Source of the DNA: Thermoplasmata archaeon
Lineage (GTDB): Archaea; Thermoplasmatota; DAOVMN01
Assembly (NCBI GenBank): GCA_030630685.1
Contig: DAOVMN010000143.1
Coordinates: forward strand, 1-6,096
Direction: 5' to 3'
DNA: 6,096 nucleotides
Shown: positions 1 to 6,096 of the stretch, piece by piece
How the letters are laid out: the number at the start of each line of letters is the position of its first letter
How positions within the stretch are numbered: the first letter of the stretch is position 1
Notes under the pieces: generated by a model
Database searches by the model: none
What the model was told of the DNA's origin: nothing
The model's input: the letters and a program-made list of their open reading frames with translations, nothing else
Program-made: the position numbers and the translations under genes

Positions 1-1
1 A

Positions 2-862
2 AACGGATTGTTGAAAGAAGAGGGTTTGAAATATGGGGGCAACGTGAAAATCTACCACACATTGGACCTCTTGCATGATGAGATCGGAGTCAATGAGATC
101 AAAAAGCATGTTAAGAACCCGATTAAAGACCTGAAAATTGCAGCTCACTACGGCTGCCATCTGATAAGACCCCATCAAATCGGAAGACCGGATGATTCAG
201 AAAACCCTCAAAAGCTCGAAAATCTCCTCAAGGCCATAGGTGCAACTACCGGAGACTACAACGAAAAACTGAAGTGCTGTGGTTCTCCGATCATGATCAT
301 CCACCAGGAATCCCCGTTGGCCAAGGCCGGGGAAAAATTAAAGGCAATAAAAGAACACGGCTTTGATGCCCTCACGCACATGTGCCCCTGGGGTCATCGA
401 GTGCTCGATGCAAGGCAGGAAAGTGCAGGCAAAACGATTGGAGCATCGGTGAGCATGCCGGTAGTTTATTACACCCAGTTACTCGGACTTGCAATGGGTA
501 TCGAAAAAGAAAAACTGGGTTTCGATCTTAATCTCAGTCCGATCGACAAATTAAATGACAAATCGAATACCAAATTGAACGATAATTTAAACGACAAATT
601 GAATACCAAATCGAATGATAATTTAAACGATAAATCAAATCTTAGTCCGATCGATAAATCAAATCTTAGCCCAAACGGCAAATCAAATCTTAGCCCGAAC
701 GATAAATCAAATCTTAGTCCGAACGATAAATCAAATCTTAGCCCAAACGGCAAATCAAATCTTAGTCCGATCGATAAATCAAATCTTAGCCCAAACGGCA
801 AATCAAATCTCAGCCCGACCGATGAATCGAATAAAAGCTCAAAGGAGGACCAGATATGGTAA
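2..862 (+). CDS. hdrB: HdrB-like heterodisulfide reductase subunit B, 5'-truncated by window edge, with repeat tail
   Basis: This is the C-terminal part of an HdrB-type CCG-domain protein. The family binds non-cubane [4Fe-4S] clusters and, in methanogens, reduces CoM-S-S-CoB; relatives use other acceptors. The frame is already open at base 2 and no start is visible, so the N-terminal CCG domain lies upstream (the TTG at 8 is unlikely to be the start). Counting that TTG as residue 1, the second CCG motif is visible: C50 in HYGCH, C90-C91 in KCCGS and C126 in MCPWGH. The family's last ligand, the second Cys of CPxC, is Gly129. The family-like ending (PVVYYTQLLGLAMG) finishes near residue 170. 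It is followed by about 110 residues of Asn/Ser/Lys/Asp-rich tandem repeats with no resemblance to the family, probably disordered. The last 7 bases overlap the next gene. Base composition of the tail is much more AT-rich than downstream. The family call is firm; the substrate is unknown. Confidence 0.88.
   Translation, partial: NGLLKEEGLKYGGNVKIYHTLDLLHDEIGVNEIKKHVKNPIKDLKIAAHYGCHLIRPHQIGRPDDSENPQKLENLLKAIGATTGDYNEKLKCCGSPIMIIHQESPLAKAGEKLKAIKEHGFDALTHMCPWGHRVLDARQESAGKTIGASVSMPVVYYTQLLGLAMGIEKEKLGFDLNLSPIDKLNDKSNTKLNDNLNDKLNTKSNDNLNDKSNLSPIDKSNLSPNGKSNLSPNDKSNLSPNDKSNLSPNGKSNLSPIDKSNLSPNGKSNLSPTDESNKSSKEDQIW
554..637 (+). repeat. Seven 12-bp (4-residue) in-frame tandem repeats in the HdrB-like tail
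   Basis: Seven consecutive 12-bp units encode tetrapeptides of the form N-[D/T]-[K/N]-[S/L]. They follow a higher-order a-b-c-a-b-c-a pattern, where a is NDKS or NDKL, b is NTKL or NTKS, and c is NDNL. The larger period is therefore 36 bp (554-589 and 590-625, plus one extra unit). By hand count G+C is only about 27-28% over 541-660. All units are multiples of three bases, so gain or loss keeps the frame. Confidence 0.9.
638..829 (+). repeat. Eight 24-bp (8-residue) in-frame tandem repeats in the HdrB-like tail
   Basis: Eight contiguous 24-bp units start at 638, 662, 686, 710, 734, 758, 782 and 806 and encode NLSPxxKS. The variable pair runs ID, NG, ND, ND, NG, ID, NG and TD; the last unit is the most diverged (ending ESN). 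A further isolated copy, NLSPIDKL, lies at 530-553, before the 12-bp array and at the natural end of the HdrB domain. Units 1-2 (638-685) and 6-7 (758-805) are identical over 48 bp, and units 2, 5 and 7 are identical to one another. The high identity indicates recent or ongoing expansion by slippage or unequal recombination. Confidence 0.95.
841..848 (+). promoter_or_regulatory. Strong Shine-Dalgarno site for hdrA, inside the end of the hdrB-like gene
   Basis: AAAGGAGG lies 7 bases before the ATG at 856. It sits just after the last repeat and within the final codons (Ser-Lys-Glu-Asp) of the upstream gene, whose TAA ends at 862. The strong site and the 7-base overlap fix the hdrA start and suggest translational coupling of the two genes. 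Confidence 0.85.
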
Positions 863-2814
863 GGATCGGAGCTTTTATTTGTCATTGCGGGACAAATATC
901 GCGCAGAACGTGGACGTGGAAGCCCTTACTGAATACGCGGCTACACTGGACGATGTGGTGGTCAGCAGGGACTACAAGTACATGTGCTCCGACGTGGGGG
1001 CAACATTGATCAAGGACTCCATCAAGGAGCATGACCTCGATGGGGTCGTCATCGCTGCTTGTAGTCCCCGCATGCACGAGCAAACCTTCCGGTCCGTGGT
1101 AGAGGACGGCGGCGTAAACCCTTACAGATTGGAGATAGCCAACATCAGAGAGCAGTGCTCCTGGGTGCATTCGGACAGGGAAAAGGCCACAGAAAAGGCT
1201 AAGGACCTGGTAAAGAGCGCTGTGACCAAGGCCCGTCTGCTGGAGCCCCTCAAGCCCTCGTACCTCCGGGTGACCCCCGAGGCCCTGGTGATAGGCGGGG
1301 GCATAGCCGGGATCCAGGCCTCCCTGGACCTGGCAAACGACGGTTTCAGGGTCCATCTCGTGGAAAAGGAGCCCAGCATAGGCGGCAGGATGGCACAACT
1401 GGACAAGACCTTCCCCACCCTTGATTGCTCCTCCTGTATACTTACACCGAAGATGATGGAGGTGGGCAACCATCCGAACATAGAGCTGCTCGATTATTCG
1501 GAAGTGGAAGGCATAGAGGGCAGCATAGGGAACTATACGGTCAGGATCAGGCGTAAGCCCAGGTTCATCGAAGTGGACAGGTGCACCGGATGCGGCCAAT
1601 GCGCCGAGGCCTGCCGGATGAAAGGCCGGATACCAAATGAGTTCGATATGGGGATGGGAAAGAGGGGGGCTACGTACATGCCATTTCCACAGGCAGTACC
1701 CCTGAAATATACGATAGACCCGGAGAGCTGCCTGTTCCTGCGATTCGGTAAATGCGGGGATGGCCCTGCATGTGAGGAGGCATGTGACGCGGACGCGATC
1801 GACTTCCGGCAGAAGGAAGAGGTGGTGGAGAGAAAGGTAGGGGCCATAATCGTTGCCACGGGCTATGACCTCCTTGCCCCTGAAAAGGTGTTCGAGTATG
1901 GATACACGCGCTCCCCGGACGTGATAACCACGTTGGAGTTGGAGAGATTGATCTCCTCCTCCGGCCCCACTAGGGGAAAGATCACGAAGCCCTCCAACGG
2001 AAAAACCCCGGAGAGCGTCACGTTCATTCTCTGCATCGGGTCAAGGGACCAGACACAGTGCACCTGGTGCTGCCGCGTCGGGTGCATGACCGCACTGAAG
2101 CAGGCGTACCTGTTGAAGGAGACGTTAGGGGAAGAATTGAAGGTGAACATCTGTTTTATTGACATAAGATCCTTTGGCAAGGGATACGAGGAGTTCTACC
2201 GTAAGGTACGCGGCCTCGGTGTGAACTTCTTTCAGGGCCGCCCGTCAGAGGTCATCGACATGGGCGACCATCAGCAGATCAATGTCTTCGAGACCACCAC
2301 AAATAAGCTGTTAGAGATAAACACGGACATGGTGGTCCTGGTGCCGGCCATCGTACCCAGGGCAGATGCGGGTGAACTGACCCGGCTGCTTCACATCACA
2401 CAGAGCCAGGATGGCTTCTTTATGGAGGCCCATCCCAAGCTCAGGCCCGTGGACACCTTTGTCAACGGTATCTTCATCGCAGGCTGCTGCCAGGGCCCCA
2501 AGGACATCCAGGACACGGTCTCGCAGGCCAGCGGAGCCGCATCCAGGGCAGCAACCATCCTATCCCGGGACGAGATGGAGATAGATCCGCTCATAGCGGC
2601 GGTGGACGAGGAGGTGTGTACCGGCTGCGGCCTATGTGTGGACGTCTGCACCTACGATGCGCGATCCATAAACGAGCTATTGAAGGTGGCAGAGGTGGAC
2701 GAGGGACTCTGCACAGGCTGCGGGGCCTGTATAGCGGCGTGTCCCAGCAATGCGGCCATACACAGGAACTTCACCAAGGAACAGATAATGAGGATGACCG
2801 AGGACCTACTATGA
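856..2814 (+). CDS. hdrA: HdrA-like FAD and iron-sulfur subunit (652 aa, complete)
   Basis: HdrA is the flavin-containing electron-distributing subunit of soluble Hdr complexes, bifurcating or confurcating in several lineages; it acts in the cytoplasm. The length, about 650 aa, is normal. Domains in order: the N-terminal HdrA domain (about 1-135, with CHCG at 9-12, C44 and C69); the FAD-binding domain with GGGIAG at 147-152 and the typical SIGGRMAQLDKTFPTLDC stretch at 174-191; an inserted ferredoxin segment (C243, C246, C249, C253, then C292, C300, C306, C310); the second half of the flavoprotein domain (CIGSRD at 393-398, then C402, C405, C406, C410); and a C-terminal 2[4Fe-4S] ferredoxin (C588, C591, C594, C598 and C619, C622, C625, C629). 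The ferredoxin spacing and the CTWCCRVGCM motif differ from the usual family form. The ATG at 856 is chosen for its strong ribosome site. The stop overlaps the next start as ATGA. The HdrA family call is secure; the partners are inferred from the neighbours. Confidence 0.95.
   Translation: MVRIGAFICHCGTNIAQNVDVEALTEYAATLDDVVVSRDYKYMCSDVGATLIKDSIKEHDLDGVVIAACSPRMHEQTFRSVVEDGGVNPYRLEIANIREQCSWVHSDREKATEKAKDLVKSAVTKARLLEPLKPSYLRVTPEALVIGGGIAGIQASLDLANDGFRVHLVEKEPSIGGRMAQLDKTFPTLDCSSCILTPKMMEVGNHPNIELLDYSEVEGIEGSIGNYTVRIRRKPRFIEVDRCTGCGQCAEACRMKGRIPNEFDMGMGKRGATYMPFPQAVPLKYTIDPESCLFLRFGKCGDGPACEEACDADAIDFRQKEEVVERKVGAIIVATGYDLLAPEKVFEYGYTRSPDVITTLELERLISSSGPTRGKITKPSNGKTPESVTFILCIGSRDQTQCTWCCRVGCMTALKQAYLLKETLGEELKVNICFIDIRSFGKGYEEFYRKVRGLGVNFFQGRPSEVIDMGDHQQINVFETTTNKLLEINTDMVVLVPAIVPRADAGELTRLLHITQSQDGFFMEAHPKLRPVDTFVNGIFIAGCCQGPKDIQDTVSQASGAASRAATILSRDEMEIDPLIAAVDEEVCTGCGLCVDVCTYDARSINELLKVAEVDEGLCTGCGACIAACPSNAAIHRNFTKEQIMRMTEDLL
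2800..2804 (+). promoter_or_regulatory. Ribosome binding site for the fusion gene, in an ATGA stop-start overlap
   Basis: GAGGA ends 6 bases before the ATG at 2811, within the last codons of hdrA. The hdrA stop TGA (2812-2814) shares bases with this ATG, so the two genes overlap by four bases. This is the classic arrangement for translational coupling and supports near-equal production of the two proteins. Confidence 0.7.
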
Positions 2815-5800
2815 ATCCTGACAGCGACGTTGATCGGGATGATAAAACCGGGATACATGTCGGCAATTACGGCTCCGTCCTCGTCATTGGCGGTGGCATA
2901 TCCGGCATACAATCGGCATTGGACCTGGCGGATATGGGATTCAGGACATACATAGTGGAGCGCGGAATGAGCATTGGCGGCGTGATGGCACAGTTAGACA
3001 AGACCTTTCCCACCAATGACTGCGCGATGTGCATCCTGGGCCCAAAGCTGGTGGGCACTGCTCGCCATCGGAACATCGAGATCATTACAAACTCCGAGGT
3101 ATCCGGGGTCTCCGGAGATGTGGGGAACTTCGAGGTGAAGATCAAGAAGCACCCGCGGTTCGTGGACCCGGATCTATGCAACGGCTGCGGGGACTGTGTG
3201 GAGCATTGTCCCGTGGATATCCTATCTGACTTCGATGCCGACCTGGGATACAGGAAGGCGATTTTTCAGCCCTTTCCCCAGGCCGTTCCCAACATATTCG
3301 CCATAGACAAGGGTCCTGGCACGTCCCCCTGCAAGATCGCCTGTCCCGCGGGGTTGAACGCCCAGGGTTTCATAGCCCTTGCTTCCAAGGAGAGATTTGC
3401 CGAGGCGTTGTGCCTGATCAGGGAAAGGGTCCCGCTTCCCGGGACGCTCGGGAGGATATGCTATCATCCATGCGAAGAAAAATGTAACCGAGCTGAAATA
3501 GACGAACCGGTGGCCATCCGAGGCATCCGAAGGGCGATAACCGATTACATCTACGATCACCCCGGGGAGATGGAGGACTACCTCAAGGAGAGAGATGTGC
3601 GCCTGAAGGATAGAGGGACACACCTTGAGGATAGAGAGACACACCTTGAGGATAGAGGGACACACCTTGAGGACAGAGGGACACACCTTGAGGAGAGCGG
3701 TCTCATAGATGGACCAAAGGGCGAGGGCGGGAAGGTTGCCATAATAGGTTCCGGGCCCGCCGGACTCACCGCAGCCTCCGACCTTTCGAGGAAGGGCTAT
3801 CACCCCGTTATCTTCGAGAGGGAGAAGGAGAGCGGCGGCATGCTGTATTACGGCATCCCGGGATACCGGCTTCCCAAGGACTACCTGAAGATGGAGGTGG
3901 ACCGACTTGCCAGGGAGGATGAGATCGAGATAAGGAACGGTCTGTGTTATGGAAAGGATTTCATACTCAAGGACCTGGAGAAGGAAGGTTACCGGGCTGT
4001 ATTTCTTGCAACAGGTGCCCACAGGAGCAAGAGCCTGAACATCAAGGGTATAGAGGCCGGGGGTGTGCTGCACGGCGTGGGCTTCCTCAAGGATATAAAC
4101 ACCGGCAAGCTGAAGCCGGGTGCGCTGGATAATGAGGAGATCGTCGTCATCGGCGGCGGCAACGTGGCCGTGGATGTGGCCCGTTCATCCCTGAGGTTGG
4201 GGGCAAAAAGGGTGTATATGGTCTGCCTGGAGGACCGCAACGAGATGCCGGCCCACGACTGGGAGGTCGAACAGGTCCTCGAGGAGGGCGTGGAACTCCA
4301 TACGCGCCTTGGGCCCGGCGAAATTAAGGTGCGGAATAACGCGGTCGAGGGAATTTTTTTCATCAAGTGTCTGAGGGTATTCGACGAGGACGGGAGGTTC
4401 AACCCGAGTTTCGACCATGAATGCACATCCGAGCTGAAGTGTGACAAGGTCATCCTGGCCATAGGGCAGGAACCGGAAACGGAATTCATGGAAAAGGACG
4501 GGATCGAGCTTCTGTCCGGTGGCTGGATAAAGGCGGACAGACTGACACTTCAGACCTCCATTCCATACGTGTTCGCGGGAGGTGAAGCGGCCACCGGGCC
4601 CGCATCCGCGGTTGAGACCATAGGATCCGGCCACGAAGCCGCCGAGTCCATTGATCGCTTCCTTCGCGGGGAGGATCTGCGTGAAGGGCGCGAGAGGGAC
4701 GAACCAGAGGCCGCCGGTATCCCGGACAAGGCGCCGCGCTACAGGAAAGAACGCAACGAACCGGAGATAGTGCAGCCGAGCAAGAGAATCGGTTCCTTCC
4801 TGGAGATCGAAAAGGGATTCACAATGGATCAGTTGTTGTCGGAGTCGAGGAGATGTCTGAACTGTTCGGGGTGCTGCGAATGCCTCCAGTGCGTCGAATA
4901 CTGCGGCAGGGAAGCCATCGACCACGGTATGGTGGAAGAGGAGGAGACCCTGAATGTGGGCGCCATAATTGTATCGCCGGGCCTTGAGGAGTTCGACCCG
5001 AGCATTAAAGAAGAATATGGCTACCATCGTTTCCCCAACGTGCTGTCCAGCATAGAGATCGAGAGGATGCTCTCTGCCTCGGGCCCCTACAAAGGCCATA
5101 TACAGAGGATCTCCGACGGTAAGGCCCCGGGGAAGATAGCATGGCTGCAGTGCGTCGGGTCCAGGGACGAGAGCTGCAATCGACCTTACTGCTCCTCCGT
5201 GTGCTGTATGTACGCGACGAAGGAAGCGGTCATCGCCAAGGAGCACCAGCCCGGCCTTGACACACATATCTACTTCATGGACATGCGGTCCTTTGGAAAG
5301 GATTTCGACAGGTACTTCGAGAGGGCAAAGAACGAGTACGGCGTCGTTTATCGGCGGTGCCGCATCCCCGGGATCGAGCAGGACCGGGAAACAAAGGACC
5401 TCCTTATCCGGTACATCGACAGTGACGGCAAGATGAGGGAGGATAGGTACGATATGGTTGTCCTGTCCGTTGGGTTGCAGCCGTGCGGTGCGTTGGGAGA
5501 CCTCAGCCGGGTCCTGGACATCAATCTCAATCGTTACGGTTTCGTGGAGACGGATGCATACAGCCAGGTCACCACCACCAGGCCGGGAATTTACGCCTCG
5601 GGCACCGTAACGGAGCCGAAGGACATACCGGAGAGCGTGATCCAGGCCTCCGCAGCCGCGGGGGAGGCCTCCGGTGATCTCTTCGATGTGCGAGGGACAC
5701 TTGTCGAGGAGAAAATCTATCCCCCGGAACGTGATGTCAGCCGGGAAGAGCCGAGGATAGGTGTGGTGGTCTGCCACTGCGGGATCAACATTGGCGGTGT

Positions 5801-6096
5801 CATAGATGTGAAGAGTGTGGTGGAGGAGGCAAAGGGACTGCCCTACGTGGAATTCGCCCAGGAAACCCTCTACACCTGCTCCCAGGACTCCCTTGAGGAT
5901 ATCAGGGACAAGATAGAGGAGTTCGGGCTTAATCGTCTGGTGATAGCATCGTGCACCCCCAGGACCCACGAGCCGCTGTTCCAGGACACGCTGAAGGAGG
6001 CTGGTCTCAACCCACACCTCTTCGAGATGGCCAACATCCGGGACCAGAACTCATGGGTCCACAAGGGCGAACCGGAGCTGGCAACCCGCAAGGCCA
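2811..6096 (+). CDS. Giant HdrA / NfnB-GltD-like NAD(P)H oxidoreductase / HdrA fusion (3'-truncated by window edge)
   Basis: This frame is open for 1095 codons from the ATG to the window edge. Modules in order: an HdrA FAD domain lacking the usual N-terminal HdrA domain (GGGISG 27-32, then SIGGVMAQLDKTFPTNDC); half a ferredoxin (C123, C126, C129, C133); a GltD/NfnB-type Fe-S helical domain (C174, C178, C217, C221, C225); a heptapeptide-repeat linker (267-294); a second FAD site (GSGPAG 313-318); a nicotinamide site (GGGNVAVD 448-455); and the GltD-type end (FAGGEAATGPASA, 588-600). The HdrA unit then resumes with a cysteine-rich cluster segment (C682-C698), CVGSRD (781-786) and CSSVCCM (794-800). 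From about 982 a second HdrA copy starts (CHCG 988-991). The protein resembles the large HdrA fusions called HdrL in some sulfate reducers. Its likely role is to pass electrons between NAD(P)H, flavins and the HdrA/HdrB partners. The start is supported by the ATGA overlap. The family call is firm; reaction direction and acceptor are inferred. Confidence 0.93.
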   Translation, partial: MNPDSDVDRDDKTGIHVGNYGSVLVIGGGISGIQSALDLADMGFRTYIVERGMSIGGVMAQLDKTFPTNDCAMCILGPKLVGTARHRNIEIITNSEVSGVSGDVGNFEVKIKKHPRFVDPDLCNGCGDCVEHCPVDILSDFDADLGYRKAIFQPFPQAVPNIFAIDKGPGTSPCKIACPAGLNAQGFIALASKERFAEALCLIRERVPLPGTLGRICYHPCEEKCNRAEIDEPVAIRGIRRAITDYIYDHPGEMEDYLKERDVRLKDRGTHLEDRETHLEDRGTHLEDRGTHLEESGLIDGPKGEGGKVAIIGSGPAGLTAASDLSRKGYHPVIFEREKESGGMLYYGIPGYRLPKDYLKMEVDRLAREDEIEIRNGLCYGKDFILKDLEKEGYRAVFLATGAHRSKSLNIKGIEAGGVLHGVGFLKDINTGKLKPGALDNEEIVVIGGGNVAVDVARSSLRLGAKRVYMVCLEDRNEMPAHDWEVEQVLEEGVELHTRLGPGEIKVRNNAVEGIFFIKCLRVFDEDGRFNPSFDHECTSELKCDKVILAIGQEPETEFMEKDGIELLSGGWIKADRLTLQTSIPYVFAGGEAATGPASAVETIGSGHEAAESIDRFLRGEDLREGRERDEPEAAGIPDKAPRYRKERNEPEIVQPSKRIGSFLEIEKGFTMDQLLSESRRCLNCSGCCECLQCVEYCGREAIDHGMVEEEETLNVGAIIVSPGLEEFDPSIKEEYGYHRFPNVLSSIEIERMLSASGPYKGHIQRISDGKAPGKIAWLQCVGSRDESCNRPYCSSVCCMYATKEAVIAKEHQPGLDTHIYFMDMRSFGKDFDRYFERAKNEYGVVYRRCRIPGIEQDRETKDLLIRYIDSDGKMREDRYDMVVLSVGLQPCGALGDLSRVLDINLNRYGFVETDAYSQVTTTRPGIYASGTVTEPKDIPESVIQASAAAGEASGDLFDVRGTLVEEKIYPPERDVSREEPRIGVVVCHCGINIGGVIDVKSVVEEAKGLPYVEFAQETLYTCSQDSLEDIRDKIEEFGLNRLVIASCTPRTHEPLFQDTLKEAGLNPHLFEMANIRDQNSWVHKGEPELATRKA
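3609..3692 (+). repeat. Four 21-bp (7-residue) in-frame tandem repeats in the fusion gene
   Basis: Four contiguous units start at 3609, 3630, 3651 and 3672. Three encode DRGTHLE and the second encodes DRETHLE; at the DNA level units differ from each other by only one or two bases. A diverged fifth unit (ERDVRLK) precedes them at 3588-3608, and the array ends in EESG. The repeats fall exactly between the Fe-S helical domain and the FAD domain of the NfnB/GltD-like module. They encode a highly charged heptad with one Leu per turn pair, likely a helical or flexible spacer. Confidence 0.95.

Noticed and set aside
8..10. TTG as the true start of the hdrB-like gene
   Set aside because: The frame is open upstream to the window edge, no ribosome site can be seen, and starting here would remove the whole first CCG domain.
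530..829. CRISPR array
   Set aside because: The repeats are contiguous without unique spacers, are in frame with the hdrB-like gene, and have unit lengths of 12 and 24 bp.
469..1599. A 376-codon - strand open frame with octapeptide repeats across the hdrB/hdrA junction
   Set aside because: The repeats are simply the antisense reading of the 24-bp array, which lacks stops in this frame because the unit lacks them. The rest opposes well-supported HdrA sequence.
3588..3692. Frameshift or assembly collapse at the 21-bp repeats
   Set aside because: The frame is maintained on both sides with family-consistent sequence, and each unit is exactly seven codons. Copy number could still be mis-assembled, but the frame is not broken.
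3222..4073. A 283-codon - strand open frame containing a repeated peptide
   Set aside because: It is antisense to the 21-bp repeat and to NfnB/GltD-like coding sequence; no independent motif or ribosome site supports it.
4185..6017. A 610-codon open frame on the - strand
   Set aside because: It lies entirely antisense to the fusion gene, whose + strand frame is open for 1095 codons with clear HdrA and GltD motifs. The translation shows no recognisable motif; it is a shadow of biased codon use.

Overview
The window holds three co-directional (+ strand), overlapping genes with no intergenic DNA. They look like part of a soluble heterodisulfide-reductase-type (Hdr) electron-transfer operon of a strict anaerobe. 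In order: the 3' part of an hdrB-like gene (window start to 862), a complete hdrA-like gene (856-2814, 652 aa), and a very large HdrA/NAD(P)H-oxidoreductase fusion that starts at 2811 and runs off the right edge (at least 1095 aa). No RNA gene, insertion sequence, CRISPR array, promoter or terminator was seen. Transcription must start upstream and end downstream of the window.

How the genes fit together (family knowledge plus inference): HdrA proteins are FAD proteins with several [4Fe-4S] clusters that can bifurcate or confurcate electrons. HdrB carries CCG-domain non-cubane clusters and is the usual site of disulfide chemistry. The fusion adds a GltD/NfnB-type FAD-NAD(P)H module spliced inside one HdrA unit and followed by the start of a second HdrA unit. 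Together they suggest a cytoplasmic complex linking a nicotinamide pool to ferredoxin and to a disulfide or other thiol-type acceptor. HdrC is not in the window and may lie upstream. The physiological substrate cannot be told from this sequence.

Organism: the gene families point to an anaerobic archaeon (methanogen, methanotroph or Archaeoglobus relatives) or an anaerobic bacterium such as a sulfate reducer or syntroph in Desulfobacterota. Frequent AGG/AGA arginine and ATA isoleucine codons would suit several archaeal lineages but do not decide the matter. Strong Shine-Dalgarno sites and overlapping starts fit either.

The most unusual feature is in-frame minisatellite DNA in two of the three genes. 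The hdrB-like gene ends in a roughly 110-residue, Asn/Ser/Lys/Asp-rich tail made of nested 12-, 36- and 24-bp repeats. These appear to have grown out of the protein's own normal C-terminus. The fusion gene carries four near-perfect 21-bp (7-residue) repeats exactly at a module boundary. There are also Fe-S ligand deviations: a missing cysteine in the HdrB CCG motif, and a rearranged cysteine motif and spacing insert in HdrA.
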